In this document: positions 7,974-16,289 of the stretch, piece by piece
How positions within the stretch are numbered: the first letter of the stretch is position 1
Layout: each line of letters opens with the position of its first letter
Source: Raineyella sp. LH-20
Lineage (GTDB): Bacteria > Actinomycetota > Actinomycetes > Propionibacteriales > Propionibacteriaceae
Reading direction: 5' to 3'
Length of the DNA: 64,000 nt
Assembly (NCBI RefSeq): GCF_033110965.1
Contig: NZ_CP137003.1
Span: 930,001 to 994,000, forward strand
Translations under genes and position numbers: made by a program
The notes under the pieces: model-generated
The model's input: only the letters and a program-made list of their open reading frames with translations
What the model was told of the DNA's origin: nothing
The model's database searches: none

Positions 7974-8609
7974 GTGACGAAGCCCCTGCCCGCCCTCGTG
8001 GTCCCGGCGGTCATGACCATCGCCGCGCTCACTCTGAGCGCCTGTGCCGCCACCGCCCCGCGCGGTGCCACGACGTCGACCTCCGCACCGGGAGGATCGG
8101 CGTCCGCGGCGGCCCCGGCCACCGACCTGGCGAGCGTCGACGCGGTGCTGGCCACCGCCGGTCTGCAGGGGCGCAGCACCGAGGACGTGGTGGCGGCGCT
8201 GGAGGCCTCGACCGAGGACCGCACCGCCGGCCCGGTCGCCTCGGTGCGCCACGACCAGGTGGTGCTGACCGCCGGCGACCGCCAGGTCGCGATGGCCCTG
8301 CCGGCGGGCCGGACCTACCTGTCGATCGCCCCGTACGAGAAGAAGACGCACGACTGCTACAACCACAACCTGGCCACCTGCCAGGGCGAACTCGCCGGCG
8401 CGCAGGTGCATGTGACCATCACCGACACCGCGGGGGCGTCGCTGGTCGACCAGGACGTCACGCTCGGCGCCAACGGGTTCGCCGGCTTCTGGCTGCCCCG
8501 CGACATCCGGGGCACTGTGACGGTGACGTACGCCGGGAAGACCGCCACCCAGGACATCGCCACCGGCCCGGACGACCCGACATGCCTGACCACCCTGAAG
8601 CTGGGCTGA
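7974..8609 (+). CDS. cueP: CueP family metal-binding lipoprotein
   Basis: Secreted copper/metal-binding protein, 211 residues. The N-terminus is a lipoprotein signal with lipobox LSAC (Cys near residue 23) and a Thr/Ser/Ala-rich linker. The diagnostic part is HDCYNHNLATCQGEL near residues 125-140, matching the CueP metal site (C-x2-H-x4-C-x-GE pattern) that binds copper in Salmonella CueP. The start GTG at 7974 follows GGAGGA by three bases in a clear ribosome site. It is followed by a response regulator and kinase that most likely sense the metal. In Salmonella CueP is periplasmic and linked to copper resistance and Cu delivery to superoxide dismutase; here it would sit on the outer face of the membrane. 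Confidence -1.
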   Translation: MTKPLPALVVPAVMTIAALTLSACAATAPRGATTSTSAPGGSASAAAPATDLASVDAVLATAGLQGRSTEDVVAALEASTEDRTAGPVASVRHDQVVLTAGDRQVAMALPAGRTYLSIAPYEKKTHDCYNHNLATCQGELAGAQVHVTITDTAGASLVDQDVTLGANGFAGFWLPRDIRGTVTVTYAGKTATQDIATGPDDPTCLTTLKLG

Positions 8610-8643
8610 CCCCGGCGGCGGGTGCGCCCGGGAGAGCGCTGCG

Positions 8644-8770
8644 GTGACCGGGGAGCACGGCGGAGTGACCGGGGAGCAGGGCGGGGTGACCGGGGAGCAG
8701 GGCGGCACGCCCCGGGATCGTGGCGGCACGCCCCAGGAGCAGGGCGGGGTGACCGGAGACCGTGGCGGCG
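8644..8770. repeat. GTGACCGGGGAGCAGGGCGG imperfect tandem repeats
   Basis: Five to six imperfect 20-21-base units lie between cueP and the response regulator. They stay in frame with the regulator, and a GTG at 8644 with an upstream GGGAGA could in principle start translation there, adding a TGEQGGV-repeat tail. The ATG at 8800 is the more normal start. Confidence -1.
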
Positions 8771-8799
8771 GGGCGCCCGGGGCGACGTATCGTCGGGAC

Positions 8800-9678
8800 A
8801 TGGATCCCACCGGTGACGCCACCCCCCGCGTCCTCGTCGTCGACGACGAGAAGGCCCTGGCCCGGATGGTCGCCAGCTACCTGGACCGGGCCGGCTACCT
8901 CACCCGGCTCGAGCACACCGGCCCGGACGCCCTGGCGGCCGTACGCTCCTGGGCTCCGGACGTGGTCATCCTCGATCTCGGCCTGCCCGGGATGGACGGG
9001 ATGGAAGTCTGCCGGCAGCTGCGGCGCACCTCCGACGCGTACGTCATCATGCTCACCGCGCGCGACGACGAGTTCGACACGCTGATGGGGTTCGCCGCCG
9101 GGGCCGACGACTACGTCACCAAGCCGTTCAGCACCCGCACCCTGGTGTCCCGGGTGCAGGCGGTGCTCCGTCGTCCACGGACCCGGGCCGAGGCCGCGGC
9201 GGGCCGAGAGTTCGCCCCGGGCGGATCCGCGGGGGACACCGTTGGGCAGGCCGGAGTCGGGCAGGCCGGACCGCGCGGTTCCGAGGGCCCGGGCGGCGCC
9301 GATGGGCGGGACGAGCGGACCGCGGCGGGCCCATCGGTCCCCGACGGGCCGAGCACGGCTGTCGAGGCGGATGCACTGGAGCGTACGTTCGGCGGACTGC
9401 GGATCGACGTGGCCGGCCACGAGGCGTTCCTCGACGGGGAACGCCTCGCCCTGACACCGACCGAGTTCAGCCTGTTGCTCACGCTGTCCGAGCGGCCCCG
9501 CTGGGCGTTCAGCCGCCGCCGGTTGCTCGACGCCGTGTGGGGCGAGCACTGGGTCGGCGACGACCACCTGGTCGACGTCCACATCGCCAACCTGCGGCGC
9601 AAGCTCGGCGACGACCCCGAACGGCCTCGGTTCGTCCTCACTGTCCGCGGCGTCGGCTATCGGATGGGCCGGGGGTGA
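8800..9678 (+). CDS. OmpR-family response regulator, probably metal-responsive
   Basis: Response regulator, 292 residues. Receiver domain at about 10-125: VVDDEK acidic pair, Asp in VVILDLGLPGMDG, Thr in IMLTARDD, Lys in YVTKPFSTR. The winged helix is at the end (LTPTEFSLLLTLSERP, VHIANLRRKLGDD, TVRGVGYRMG). Between them is an unusually long Gly/Ala/Pro-rich linker of about 65 residues. The stop overlaps the kinase start as GTGA. The location directly behind cueP suggests a copper or general envelope-metal response, and the phased TCTTGAC boxes upstream of cueP are the likely target. ATG 8800 begins the receiver fold; a longer GTG 8644 start is possible. Confidence -1.
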   Translation: MDPTGDATPRVLVVDDEKALARMVASYLDRAGYLTRLEHTGPDALAAVRSWAPDVVILDLGLPGMDGMEVCRQLRRTSDAYVIMLTARDDEFDTLMGFAAGADDYVTKPFSTRTLVSRVQAVLRRPRTRAEAAAGREFAPGGSAGDTVGQAGVGQAGPRGSEGPGGADGRDERTAAGPSVPDGPSTAVEADALERTFGGLRIDVAGHEAFLDGERLALTPTEFSLLLTLSERPRWAFSRRRLLDAVWGEHWVGDDHLVDVHIANLRRKLGDDPERPRFVLTVRGVGYRMGRG

Positions 9679-10817
9679 GCCCGACGCGGCGCCGCGCGGC
9701 CAGCCTGTCCACCCGGCTGCTGGTCACCCAGGCCGTCGTGGTGGTCGCCAGCCTGGCCACCGCCGGACTGGTCTCCTCGTTGATCGGGCCGATGATCTTC
9801 CACCGGCACCTGGTGGAGGCCGGCGCCACCGCTGACTCCCCCGAGCTGGCTCACGTCGAGTTCGCCTTCCGCGACGCCGGCGCCCTCGCCCTGGCCGCCG
9901 GGCTGGGGGTCGCCGTGGTGGTCGCGATCGCCGTCAGCTGGTACGTCGGGCGACGGCTGCGGACGCCGCTGCGCGACCTGACGCATGCCGCCGGCCGGTT
10001 CGCGGCCGGCGAGGAGACGGTCCGGGTGCCCGAGTGGGGCAACGGTCAGGAGATCGACGAACTGGCCACCGCCTTCAACGCGATGGCCGACACCATCGCC
10101 CACGCCGAGGAGACCCGCCGCCGGCTGCTCACCGACGTCGGCCACGAACTGCGGACGCCGCTGGCGACGATGGCCGCCCACCTCGACGGGCTGGAGGACG
10201 GCATCATCGCGTGGGACCCGCAGCTGCAGGACCTGTTCCGCGACGAGGTGACCCGGATGAGTGCCCTGGCCCGCGACATCTCCGCGGTCTCCCGGGCGGA
10301 GGAGGGCACCGGCGACCTGCACCGGCAGCGGATCGACCTGTCCGAGGTGGTCGCCGCCGCCCACCACGAACTCGCCGGGGCGTACGCGGACAAGGGCGTA
10401 CGCCTCGCCGTCCCGTCCGCCGACCCGGCGCACGCAGCGGACCGTACGGTCCTCGCCGATCCGGCCCGGATCGGACAGGTGTTGACCAACCTGCTCAGCA
10501 ACGCCCTGCGGCACACCCCGCCGGGAGGCGCGGTGACGGTGGCGCTGCAGCCGGCGGCCGGCATCGAGGAGCCGCACCGGCCGGGGGTGGCGATCACCGT
10601 CACCGACACCGGGGAGGGGATCGCCGCCGACCAGCTGCCGCACGTCTTCGAGCGGTTCTGGCGCGGCAGCACGGCGCGGGAGCACGACCACCTCGGATCA
10701 GGGGTCGGCCTGACGATCAGTCGCGCCCTGGTCCGCCGCCACGGCGGCACGCTGACCGCGGCGAGCGACGGCCCCGGCCGCGGCAGCACCTTCACCCTCT
10801 GGCTGCCCGGACTCTAG
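9675..10817 (+). CDS. Sensor histidine kinase, partner of the cueP-linked regulator
   Basis: Sensor kinase, 380 residues, start GTG 9675 overlapping the regulator stop by four bases. Two membrane helices (about 15-38 and 70-95) enclose a short outer segment of about 35 residues, small enough that sensing may involve the membrane or the lipoprotein next door. HAMP follows, then the phospho-acceptor His in LTDVGHELRTPLATMAAHLD, N box LTNLLSNALRHTPPG, G1 VTDTGEGIAAD, and G2 GSGVGLTISRALV. Only one His (HRHL, near residue 42) and no Cys stand out in the outer loop, so the metal ligand set is not obvious. It is co-transcribed with the regulator and probably with cueP. Confidence -1.
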   Translation: MSPTRRRAASLSTRLLVTQAVVVVASLATAGLVSSLIGPMIFHRHLVEAGATADSPELAHVEFAFRDAGALALAAGLGVAVVVAIAVSWYVGRRLRTPLRDLTHAAGRFAAGEETVRVPEWGNGQEIDELATAFNAMADTIAHAEETRRRLLTDVGHELRTPLATMAAHLDGLEDGIIAWDPQLQDLFRDEVTRMSALARDISAVSRAEEGTGDLHRQRIDLSEVVAAAHHELAGAYADKGVRLAVPSADPAHAADRTVLADPARIGQVLTNLLSNALRHTPPGGAVTVALQPAAGIEEPHRPGVAITVTDTGEGIAADQLPHVFERFWRGSTAREHDHLGSGVGLTISRALVRRHGGTLTAASDGPGRGSTFTLWLPGL

Positions 10818-10886
10818 ACTCCCGAGCAGCGAGCAGGACGGCCCACGGAGCCCCGTCGGGTCGTACGCCACGGAAGGGAAATCGCC

Positions 10887-11870
10887 ATGGACCAGATCCG
10901 TCTCGGTGACTCGGGCCTCACCGTCAGCCCCATCACCATCGGCTGCATGAGCTTCGGCACCCCGGGCGAGGGGCCGCAGAAGTGGTCGCTGGGCGAGGCC
11001 GACAGCCGCGCAGTGATCCGCCGCGCCCTGGACGCCGGGCTGACCACCTTCGACACCGCGGACATGTACTCGCAGGGTCGCAGCGAGGAGATCCTCGGCG
11101 CCGCGCTCGCCGATCTCACCCGCCGCGACGAGGTGGTGATCGCCACCAAGGTGTTCTTCCCGACCGGCCAGGGGCCGTACGACCGCGGCCTGTCCCGCAA
11201 GCACATCATGAGCGCGATCGATGCCAGCCTGACCCGGCTCGGCACCGACTACGTCGACCTCTACCAGATCCACCGCTGGGACTACGCCACCCCGATCGAG
11301 GAGACGATGGAGGCGCTGCACGACGTGGTGAAGGCCGGCAAGGCGCGCTACCTCGGCGCCAGCTCGATGTGGACCTGGCAGTTCGCAAAGGCCCAGTACA
11401 CCGCCGACCGCCACGGGTGGACCCGCTTCGTGTCGATGCAGGACCACTACAACCTGCTGATGCGCGAGGAGGAGCGGGAGATGCACCCGTTCTGCCTCGA
11501 CCAGGGTGTCGGCGTGATCCCGTGGTCGCCGATGGCACGCGGCAAGCTGACCCGCCCGCTCGGCCAGCACACCCCGCGCCAGGACACCGACCGGCCGGTC
11601 CGGGCCGGGATGTACTCGCACAATCCCGATGCCGACGCGACGATCATCGCGACGGTGGCCGACATCGCCCGCTCCCGCGGGGTGTCGATGGCCCAGGTCG
11701 CCCTCGCCTGGGTGATGGCGCAGCCCGCCGTCACCTCCCCGATCGTCGGCGTCACCAAGACCGAGCAGCTCGACGACGCGATCGCGGCGATCGACCTGAC
11801 GCTGAGCCAGGAGGAGATCGCACGGCTCGAGGCCCCGTACACGCCGCGCCGGCCGGAGGGGCACGAGTGA
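10887..11870 (+). CDS. Aldo/keto reductase
   Basis: NADPH-dependent oxidoreductase of the aldo/keto reductase superfamily, 327 residues, TIM barrel. The catalytic tetrad is visible: Asp and Tyr in FDTADMYSQGRSEE, Lys in VIATKVFF, His in LYQIHRWD. The cofactor end has SPIVGVTKTEQLDDA. The sequence resembles the YajO/YccK-like group, whose physiological substrates are poorly known. It is expressed alone; a GGAAGGG ribosome site precedes ATG 10887, 70 bases after the kinase stop, so read-through from the cueP operon is possible. Confidence -1.
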   Translation: MDQIRLGDSGLTVSPITIGCMSFGTPGEGPQKWSLGEADSRAVIRRALDAGLTTFDTADMYSQGRSEEILGAALADLTRRDEVVIATKVFFPTGQGPYDRGLSRKHIMSAIDASLTRLGTDYVDLYQIHRWDYATPIEETMEALHDVVKAGKARYLGASSMWTWQFAKAQYTADRHGWTRFVSMQDHYNLLMREEEREMHPFCLDQGVGVIPWSPMARGKLTRPLGQHTPRQDTDRPVRAGMYSHNPDADATIIATVADIARSRGVSMAQVALAWVMAQPAVTSPIVGVTKTEQLDDAIAAIDLTLSQEEIARLEAPYTPRRPEGHE

Positions 11871-11872
11871 CG

Positions 11873-11975
11873 GCGACACCGAACTGACCACGACACCGAT
11901 CTGACCGCAGGGACCGATCTGACCGCAGGGACCGATCTGACCACGACACCGATCTGACCGCAGGGACCGAGCCAA
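11873..11975. repeat. 18-bp tandem repeats downstream of the aldo/keto reductase
   Basis: Units CTGACCGCAGGGACCGAT and the variant CTGACCACGACACCGAT alternate across the gap between the convergent reductase and Nudix genes. No coding capacity or terminator-like stem is visible here. Confidence -1.
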
Positions 11976-12032
11976 CCCGGGATCCGGCGAGGCGGACCGG
12001 GCGGACGCCGACATCCGACCGACCCGGGTGAG

Positions 12033-12689
12033 TCAGCTGATGCCGTCGACCGGACGCCCGTTCTCCAGGTAGACGCAGTGCCGGGCCGCCAGACCGCGGC
12101 GTACGCGTCGCCGGACAGGCTTGCGCAGCAGGGTCAGCGCCTCGTCGATCGGGGCGAACCGGTGCTCCGCGATCTCCACCGGGTCGATCACGATGTCGGT
12201 GACCTGTTCGGGCGACAGGACGCCGCAGTGGAAGAGGAACCGCAGGCCGAGTTTGCGTCCTTCGCGGGCCGGGCGGGTGTCGACACAGACCAGACGCGCC
12301 CCGTCCACGACCAGCCCGACCTCCTCGAACACCTCGCGGCGACACGCCTCCCACGGGGTCTCACCGCTGGCCTCCATGATCCCGCCGGGGATGGTCCAGC
12401 CCGCTTTGTAGGTCGGTTTGAGGACGAGCAGGCGACCCTGGTCGTCAAGCAGGATGGCGCCTGCGGAGACCGGGATCTCCTGCGGCACGAACCCGGCGAT
12501 GGGCTGCACAGGACCCTCACTCGCGGGTGCCACGGGCGCGGTCGTACGCTCCGACATCGCGCCCCGCATCGCGTCCCCCATCGCGTTCGGGGTGCCCTCC
12601 CCCGGCGCCCCGAACTGCGCCACCTCCGCGGCCGTTCCGAGCTCGGGCTCGGTCGCGGGGTCGTGGTCCGAGTGATCCGTCGTGGTCAT
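12033..12689 (-). CDS. Nudix hydrolase
   Basis: Hydrolase of nucleoside diphosphates linked to another moiety, 218 residues. The Nudix fold lies at about 65-200. The box reads GGIMEASGETPWEACRREVF then EEVGL, with the metal-binding REVFEEVG core intact; one extra residue precedes GE compared with the classical spacing. The N-terminal 60 residues are low-complexity acidic and Ala-rich. ATG at 12689 (MTTTDHSDHD) was chosen; an internal MSERTTAPV start nearer the fold is possible. The substrate is not predictable. It converges with the aldo/keto reductase. Confidence -1.
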   Translation of the reverse strand: MTTTDHSDHDPATEPELGTAAEVAQFGAPGEGTPNAMGDAMRGAMSERTTAPVAPASEGPVQPIAGFVPQEIPVSAGAILLDDQGRLLVLKPTYKAGWTIPGGIMEASGETPWEACRREVFEEVGLVVDGARLVCVDTRPAREGRKLGLRFLFHCGVLSPEQVTDIVIDPVEIAEHRFAPIDEALTLLRKPVRRRVRRGLAARHCVYLENGRPVDGIS

Positions 12690-13285
12690 GGATCCAGCAT
12701 GGACCCGGGCGGCGCCGCGGCCGTCCGGGCCTGCGGAATCGGCGGTGTCGGCAGTGCCTGCGAGATCGGCGGTGCCGGCGAGATCGGCGGTGCGGGCGAG
12801 ATCAGTGGTGCCGGCGAGATCGGCGTCATCCGTCATCGACGGGCGGGCCCGGCGGGCCCGGACACCTGGTCGCCAACAGCTGCGCGGGTTTCTGGCAGAT
12901 GCCGCAGTTTCAGTCAGCCGCGGCCCGCCGGCGCGCGGCGGATAGCTGAAACCGCGGCGGCTGACGGAAGGCACCGCGGCTGTTGCACCGACGCCGGGTC
13001 GGAGTGCCCCGATGGCACGGGCACCGCGGGGCGGGCGGCCGGTCGGTTCTCCGCTCCCCATGGTGCGGTTCAGACACCTGGCCGACAATGGAGACGATCC
13101 AGGACGCGTCGGCCGGCGACCTCGACCATTCACGCCGGACAACACGTCTCCGCCACGAACCAGCCACTCCCAGTCCCAGCGACTCCCCAGTCCCGGTGAG
13201 TCTCGCCAGTCCCGGTGAGTCTCGCCAGTCGGGGACGCTCCCGTACGTTCCCCCATCCGAGCCCCCTCCCACGGAAGGCCCCGCT
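12690..13285. other. 596-base intergenic region with structured DNA
   Basis: No convincing gene. It separates the divergent Nudix and pterin-dehydratase genes and must hold both promoters. Visible structure: GGTGCCGGCGAGATCGGC-type repeats of about 18 bases at 12740-12830; a nested hairpin at 12901-12958; and two to three copies of AGTCCCGGTGAGTCTCGCC at 13180-13230. Open frames here are low-complexity and change character at each repeat, so I treat them as chance. Confidence -1.
12901..12958. other. Nested hairpin
   Basis: GCCGC-A-GTTTCAG (12901-12913) pairs with CTGAAAC-C-GCGGC (12946-12958), with one mismatch, and encloses CCGCCG/CGGCGG (12925-12930 with 12936-12941). The stem is long for chance. 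It has no T-run and lies between divergent promoters, so it is not an obvious terminator; it may be an RNA structure or a repeat relic. Confidence -1.
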
Positions 13286-13957
13286 ATGAGCACCCTCCTG
13301 TCCCGCCGCGAAGCCAGCGTCGCCGCACCCGGATGGCGGCTCCTCGCCGGCCGCCTGCACCTCAGTGCCGATTTCGGCGACTTCGACCGGGCGATGGAGT
13401 TCGTCACCGCCGTCGCCGAGGTCGCCCGCACCCTCGACCACCACCCCGACATCGAGATCCGCTGGTCCCGGGTCCACCTGTCGGTCATCAGCTACGACGT
13501 CGGCGCCCTCACCGACCGCGACGTACGACTCGCGACCCGGGTCAGCGGCCTGCTGGCCGACCGGGGCGTCCAGCCCGACCACGCGCGACTCACCGTCGTG
13601 GAGGTCGCGATCGATGCCCTGGACCGGCCGGCGATCCGGCCGTTCTGGGCCGCCGTGCTCGGCCGCCCGATGCCGCCGGTGGGTTCGCCGGAGGAGAGCG
13701 ACCTGGAGCTTCCCGACCCCGACCTGGCCGGGCCGCTGATCTGGTTCCAGCAGATGGATGCGCCGCGTCCGCAGCGCAACCGGATCCACCTCGACGTCTG
13801 GGTGGCCCACGACGAGGTGCAGCACCGGATCGATCGAGCGCTGGCCGCTGGCGGCCGACTCCTCAGCAGCGACCGTGCGCCGGCGTTCTGGGTGCTCGCC
13901 GATGCCGAGGGCAACGAGGCCTGCCTGTGCACCTGGCAGGCCCGCGACCCGGAGTGA
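13286..13957 (+). CDS. Pterin-4a-carbinolamine dehydratase-like / VOC (glyoxalase-like) fusion
   Basis: Two-domain protein of 223 residues. Residues 1-95 resemble pterin-4a-carbinolamine dehydratase (4a-hydroxytetrahydrobiopterin dehydratase): FDRAMEFVTAVAEVARTLDH then HPDIEIRW and VHLSVISYDVGALTDRDV, keeping the His-His-Pro catalytic loop. Residues 105-220 are a VOC/glyoxalase-like domain with AIDALDRPAIRPFWAAVLG, NRIHLDVWVAHDEV and a closing VLADAEGNEACLC. The first domain recycles oxidised pterin in aromatic amino acid hydroxylation in other organisms; no hydroxylase is nearby. The fusion occurs in actinobacteria but its job is not known to me. ATG 13286 follows GGAAGG. Confidence -1.
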   Translation: MSTLLSRREASVAAPGWRLLAGRLHLSADFGDFDRAMEFVTAVAEVARTLDHHPDIEIRWSRVHLSVISYDVGALTDRDVRLATRVSGLLADRGVQPDHARLTVVEVAIDALDRPAIRPFWAAVLGRPMPPVGSPEESDLELPDPDLAGPLIWFQQMDAPRPQRNRIHLDVWVAHDEVQHRIDRALAAGGRLLSSDRAPAFWVLADAEGNEACLCTWQARDPE

Positions 13958-14011
13958 CCGACCGGCCGCCGTACGATCCCCGGCCTGTGTCCCAGCTCCT
14001 ACGATCTGCCC

Positions 14012-15862
14012 ATGGAGATCGTCCTCGCCATCACCGGCTTCATCTTCGTCGTCCTGGTGGTCACCTGGTGGGCCGATCGGCTGCGGATCTCCGCGCCGTT
14101 GGCGCTGATCCTGGTCGGCGTCGCCGGCTCGCTGGTCCCGTTCCTGGAGGTCCCCGCGCTGTCACCGGAGCTCGTCCTGGTCGGGCTGCTGCCGCCGCTC
14201 CTCTACGCCGCTGCGGTGAACACCCCGCTGGCGGACTTCCGGTCCAATCTCCGGCCGATCGGGTGGCTGTCGATCGGCCTGGTGCTCTTCACGATGGCCG
14301 GGGTGGCCGTCGTGGTGCAGCCGCTGCTGGAGGTGCCGTGGCCGGCGGCCCTGGCGATCGGCGCCGTGGTCGCCCCGCCCGACGCGGTCGCCGCCACCGC
14401 CGTGGCCCGGCAGGTCGGGCTCCCGCGCCGGGTGGTGACGATCCTCGAGGGCGAATCGCTGGTCAACGACGCGACCGCTCTGGTGAGCCTCCGCTCCGCC
14501 ACCCTGGCCCTCACCGCGGCCCTCTCGGCCGGCGCGGTGCTGCTCGACTTCGGTCGAGCGGTCGTCCTCGCCGTCGTCATCGGGCTGGTGGTCGCCCGGC
14601 TCGCCGGGCTGTTCTTCCGCCGGCTCCGGGACGCTGCGATGACGGTCGGCCTGTCGTTCCTGGTGCCGTTCACCGCGTACGTGCTCACCGAGTCGGTGCA
14701 CGGCTCCGGTGTGCTGGCCGTGGTGGTCGCCGGTCTCACCCTCGGCCACCGCGCCCACCGTGAACAGTCCGCCGAGGCCCGGGTGTCGGCCCGGATCAAC
14801 TGGCACACCGTGCAGTTCCTGCTGGAGAACGCCGTCTTCCTGCTGATCGGGCTGCAGACGCGCCAGATCGTCACCGCGGCTTGGGGGGCGGAGGTGGGGA
14901 CCGGCACGGTGATCGCCGTCTGCCTGGCGGCCCTCGGGACGGTCATCGCGGCACGGCTGGTCTGGCTGGTGGGCACCCGGGTGTTCCTCGTACGTCGCGG
15001 CGGTCGACCGTGGGCCGAGACACTGATCATCGGATGGGCCGGAATGCGCGGAGTGGTCACTCTGGCCGCCGCGATGGCGCTGCCGTTCGACACGCCCGGC
15101 CGCCCCGTCCTGGTGCTGATCGCCCTGGTCGTCACCATCGGCACCCTGACGATCCAGGGCCTCACCCTGCCCCCGCTGGCCCGGGCGCTGGACCTGCGCG
15201 GACCCGACGCCCGCGAGGACGCGATCGAATCGGTGATGATCCTCCAGCGGGCCACCGCCGCCGGGCTGACCGCCGCCGACGAGGCCGCCGGCCCGAACGA
15301 TCGGGAGACCGTCGACCTGCTCCGGACCGAGAACACCCACCGCCTCAACACCCTGTGGGAGCGGCTCGGCCGCCCCGGATCGGAGAGGGAGACGCCCGAG
15401 GCGGCCCGCCGCCGGCTGCGCGACGTCGCGCTGCAGCGGGAACGCGAGGTCATCCTCGACATCCGCGACGAGGGGCAGGCCGACCAGACCGTCATCGCCG
15501 AGGTACTGAGCGTGCTGGACCTGGAGGAGGTGATGACCCAGCGCGTCGGCGACCGCCACGACGCCATCCGCGGCGCACTCCCCGCCGTGCACAGCATCGC
15601 CGAGGCGTGCGCCCACCTGCGGGAGGCCACCGACATCGCCGTCCCCACCTGCTTCACCGGCTGTCCCGACTGCGAGCGGGAAGGGCTGACATGGGTCCAC
15701 CTGCGGCTGTGCCTGACCTGCGGCAACGTCGGCTGCTGCGAGTCCTCCCCCGGCGACCACGCCCGCAAACACTTCGAGCACACCGGCCATCCGGTGATGC
15801 GGTCGTTCGAGCCCGGCGAGTCGTGGCGCTGGTGCTACCTCGACGAGGTCATCTCGGACTGA
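14012..15862 (+). CDS. CPA1-type Na+/H+ antiporter with C-terminal UBP zinc finger
   Basis: Membrane antiporter of 616 residues. The first ~390 residues hold about 11-12 helices with the CPA1 core: VVAPPDAVAATAVARQ (antiporter PD motif), ILEGESLVNDATALV (the ND motif) and WAGMRGVVTLAAAMALP. A soluble linker (about 400-530) follows, with helical charged segments. The last 75 residues are a UBP-type zinc finger: TGCPDCEREGLTWVHLRLC, TCGNVGCCESS, HARKHFEHTGHPVM and SWRWCYLD. In eukaryotes this finger binds ubiquitin tails; in bacteria its partner is unknown. The domain pairing is established in actinobacterial proteins but functionally obscure. ATG 14012 begins the first helix. Confidence -1.
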   Translation: MEIVLAITGFIFVVLVVTWWADRLRISAPLALILVGVAGSLVPFLEVPALSPELVLVGLLPPLLYAAAVNTPLADFRSNLRPIGWLSIGLVLFTMAGVAVVVQPLLEVPWPAALAIGAVVAPPDAVAATAVARQVGLPRRVVTILEGESLVNDATALVSLRSATLALTAALSAGAVLLDFGRAVVLAVVIGLVVARLAGLFFRRLRDAAMTVGLSFLVPFTAYVLTESVHGSGVLAVVVAGLTLGHRAHREQSAEARVSARINWHTVQFLLENAVFLLIGLQTRQIVTAAWGAEVGTGTVIAVCLAALGTVIAARLVWLVGTRVFLVRRGGRPWAETLIIGWAGMRGVVTLAAAMALPFDTPGRPVLVLIALVVTIGTLTIQGLTLPPLARALDLRGPDAREDAIESVMILQRATAAGLTAADEAAGPNDRETVDLLRTENTHRLNTLWERLGRPGSERETPEAARRRLRDVALQREREVILDIRDEGQADQTVIAEVLSVLDLEEVMTQRVGDRHDAIRGALPAVHSIAEACAHLREATDIAVPTCFTGCPDCEREGLTWVHLRLCLTCGNVGCCESSPGDHARKHFEHTGHPVMRSFEPGESWRWCYLDEVISD

Positions 15863-15997
15863 ATCGGGCAGCGCACCAGATCACGGCGAACCAGATCACG
15901 GCGAACCGGATCAGACGACGTGGACCTGGATTGGCGGCCGTTGGGAGATCTCGCGGCGACCCCGCGGCGGGTCCGGTCGCCAGGTCAGTGTTCCTGC

Positions 15998-16042
15998 GAA
16001 TGACCATAGGGGAAACCTATGGTCATTCCGACGAGGACAATC
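15998..16042 (+). repeat. Dispersed CATAGG-N5-CCTATG element, copy 2
   Basis: GACCATAGG-GGAAA-CCTATGGTC is a perfect 9-bp dyad with a five-base centre (16002-16024), followed by ATTCCGACGAGGACAA. The centre GGAAA is the reverse complement of the TTTCC in copy 3. It sits between the antiporter and padR genes, about 250 bases before padR. Confidence -1.
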
Positions 16043-16081
16043 CCCGCTCGCGACACGCCGCCGAGTGCGCCGCACCGCGCC

Positions 16082-16164
16082 GCATGAGAATCCCGGCCGT
16101 ATGAGAATCCCGGCCGCATGAGCATCACGGCCGCACGAGCATCACGGCGGCATGAGCATCCGGC
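16082..16164. repeat. 17-bp tandem repeat, five units
   Basis: Units such as GCATGAGAATCCCGGCC and GCATGAGCATCACGGCC run head to tail in the padR upstream region. They look like slippage DNA; no reading frame of interest crosses them. Confidence -1.
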
Positions 16165-16221
16165 TCCACACGCGTCTCGACCCTCAATACTCCAACTGGA
16201 ATAATCGACGCGGAGCCCCTA

Positions 16222-16243
16222 TCGTGTGACGGCAGCCACACGA
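16222..16243 (+). promoter_or_regulatory. Candidate PadR operator
   Basis: TCGTGTG (16222-16228) and CACACGA (16237-16243) form a perfect inverted repeat around eight bases. PadR proteins commonly bind dyads of the ATGT-N8-ACAT kind, so the geometry fits. The site lies 46 bases before the padR start. Self-repression of the padR-MFS operon is inferred. Confidence -1.
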
Positions 16244-16289
16244 CCGACGACCGCACGCCGAGCACCGCCGCGCCCCAGAAGGAGGAGCC

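Noticed and set aside
8644-8799. N-terminal extension of the cueP-linked response regulator
   Set aside because: The extension is a translated tandem repeat (TGEQGGV type) with no receiver-domain role; ATG 8800 gives a normal N-terminus. Kept only as an alternative.
13000-13260. Short frames in the Nudix-dehydratase gap considered as small genes
   Set aside because: They are low-complexity, lack a ribosome site, and cross the tandem repeats.
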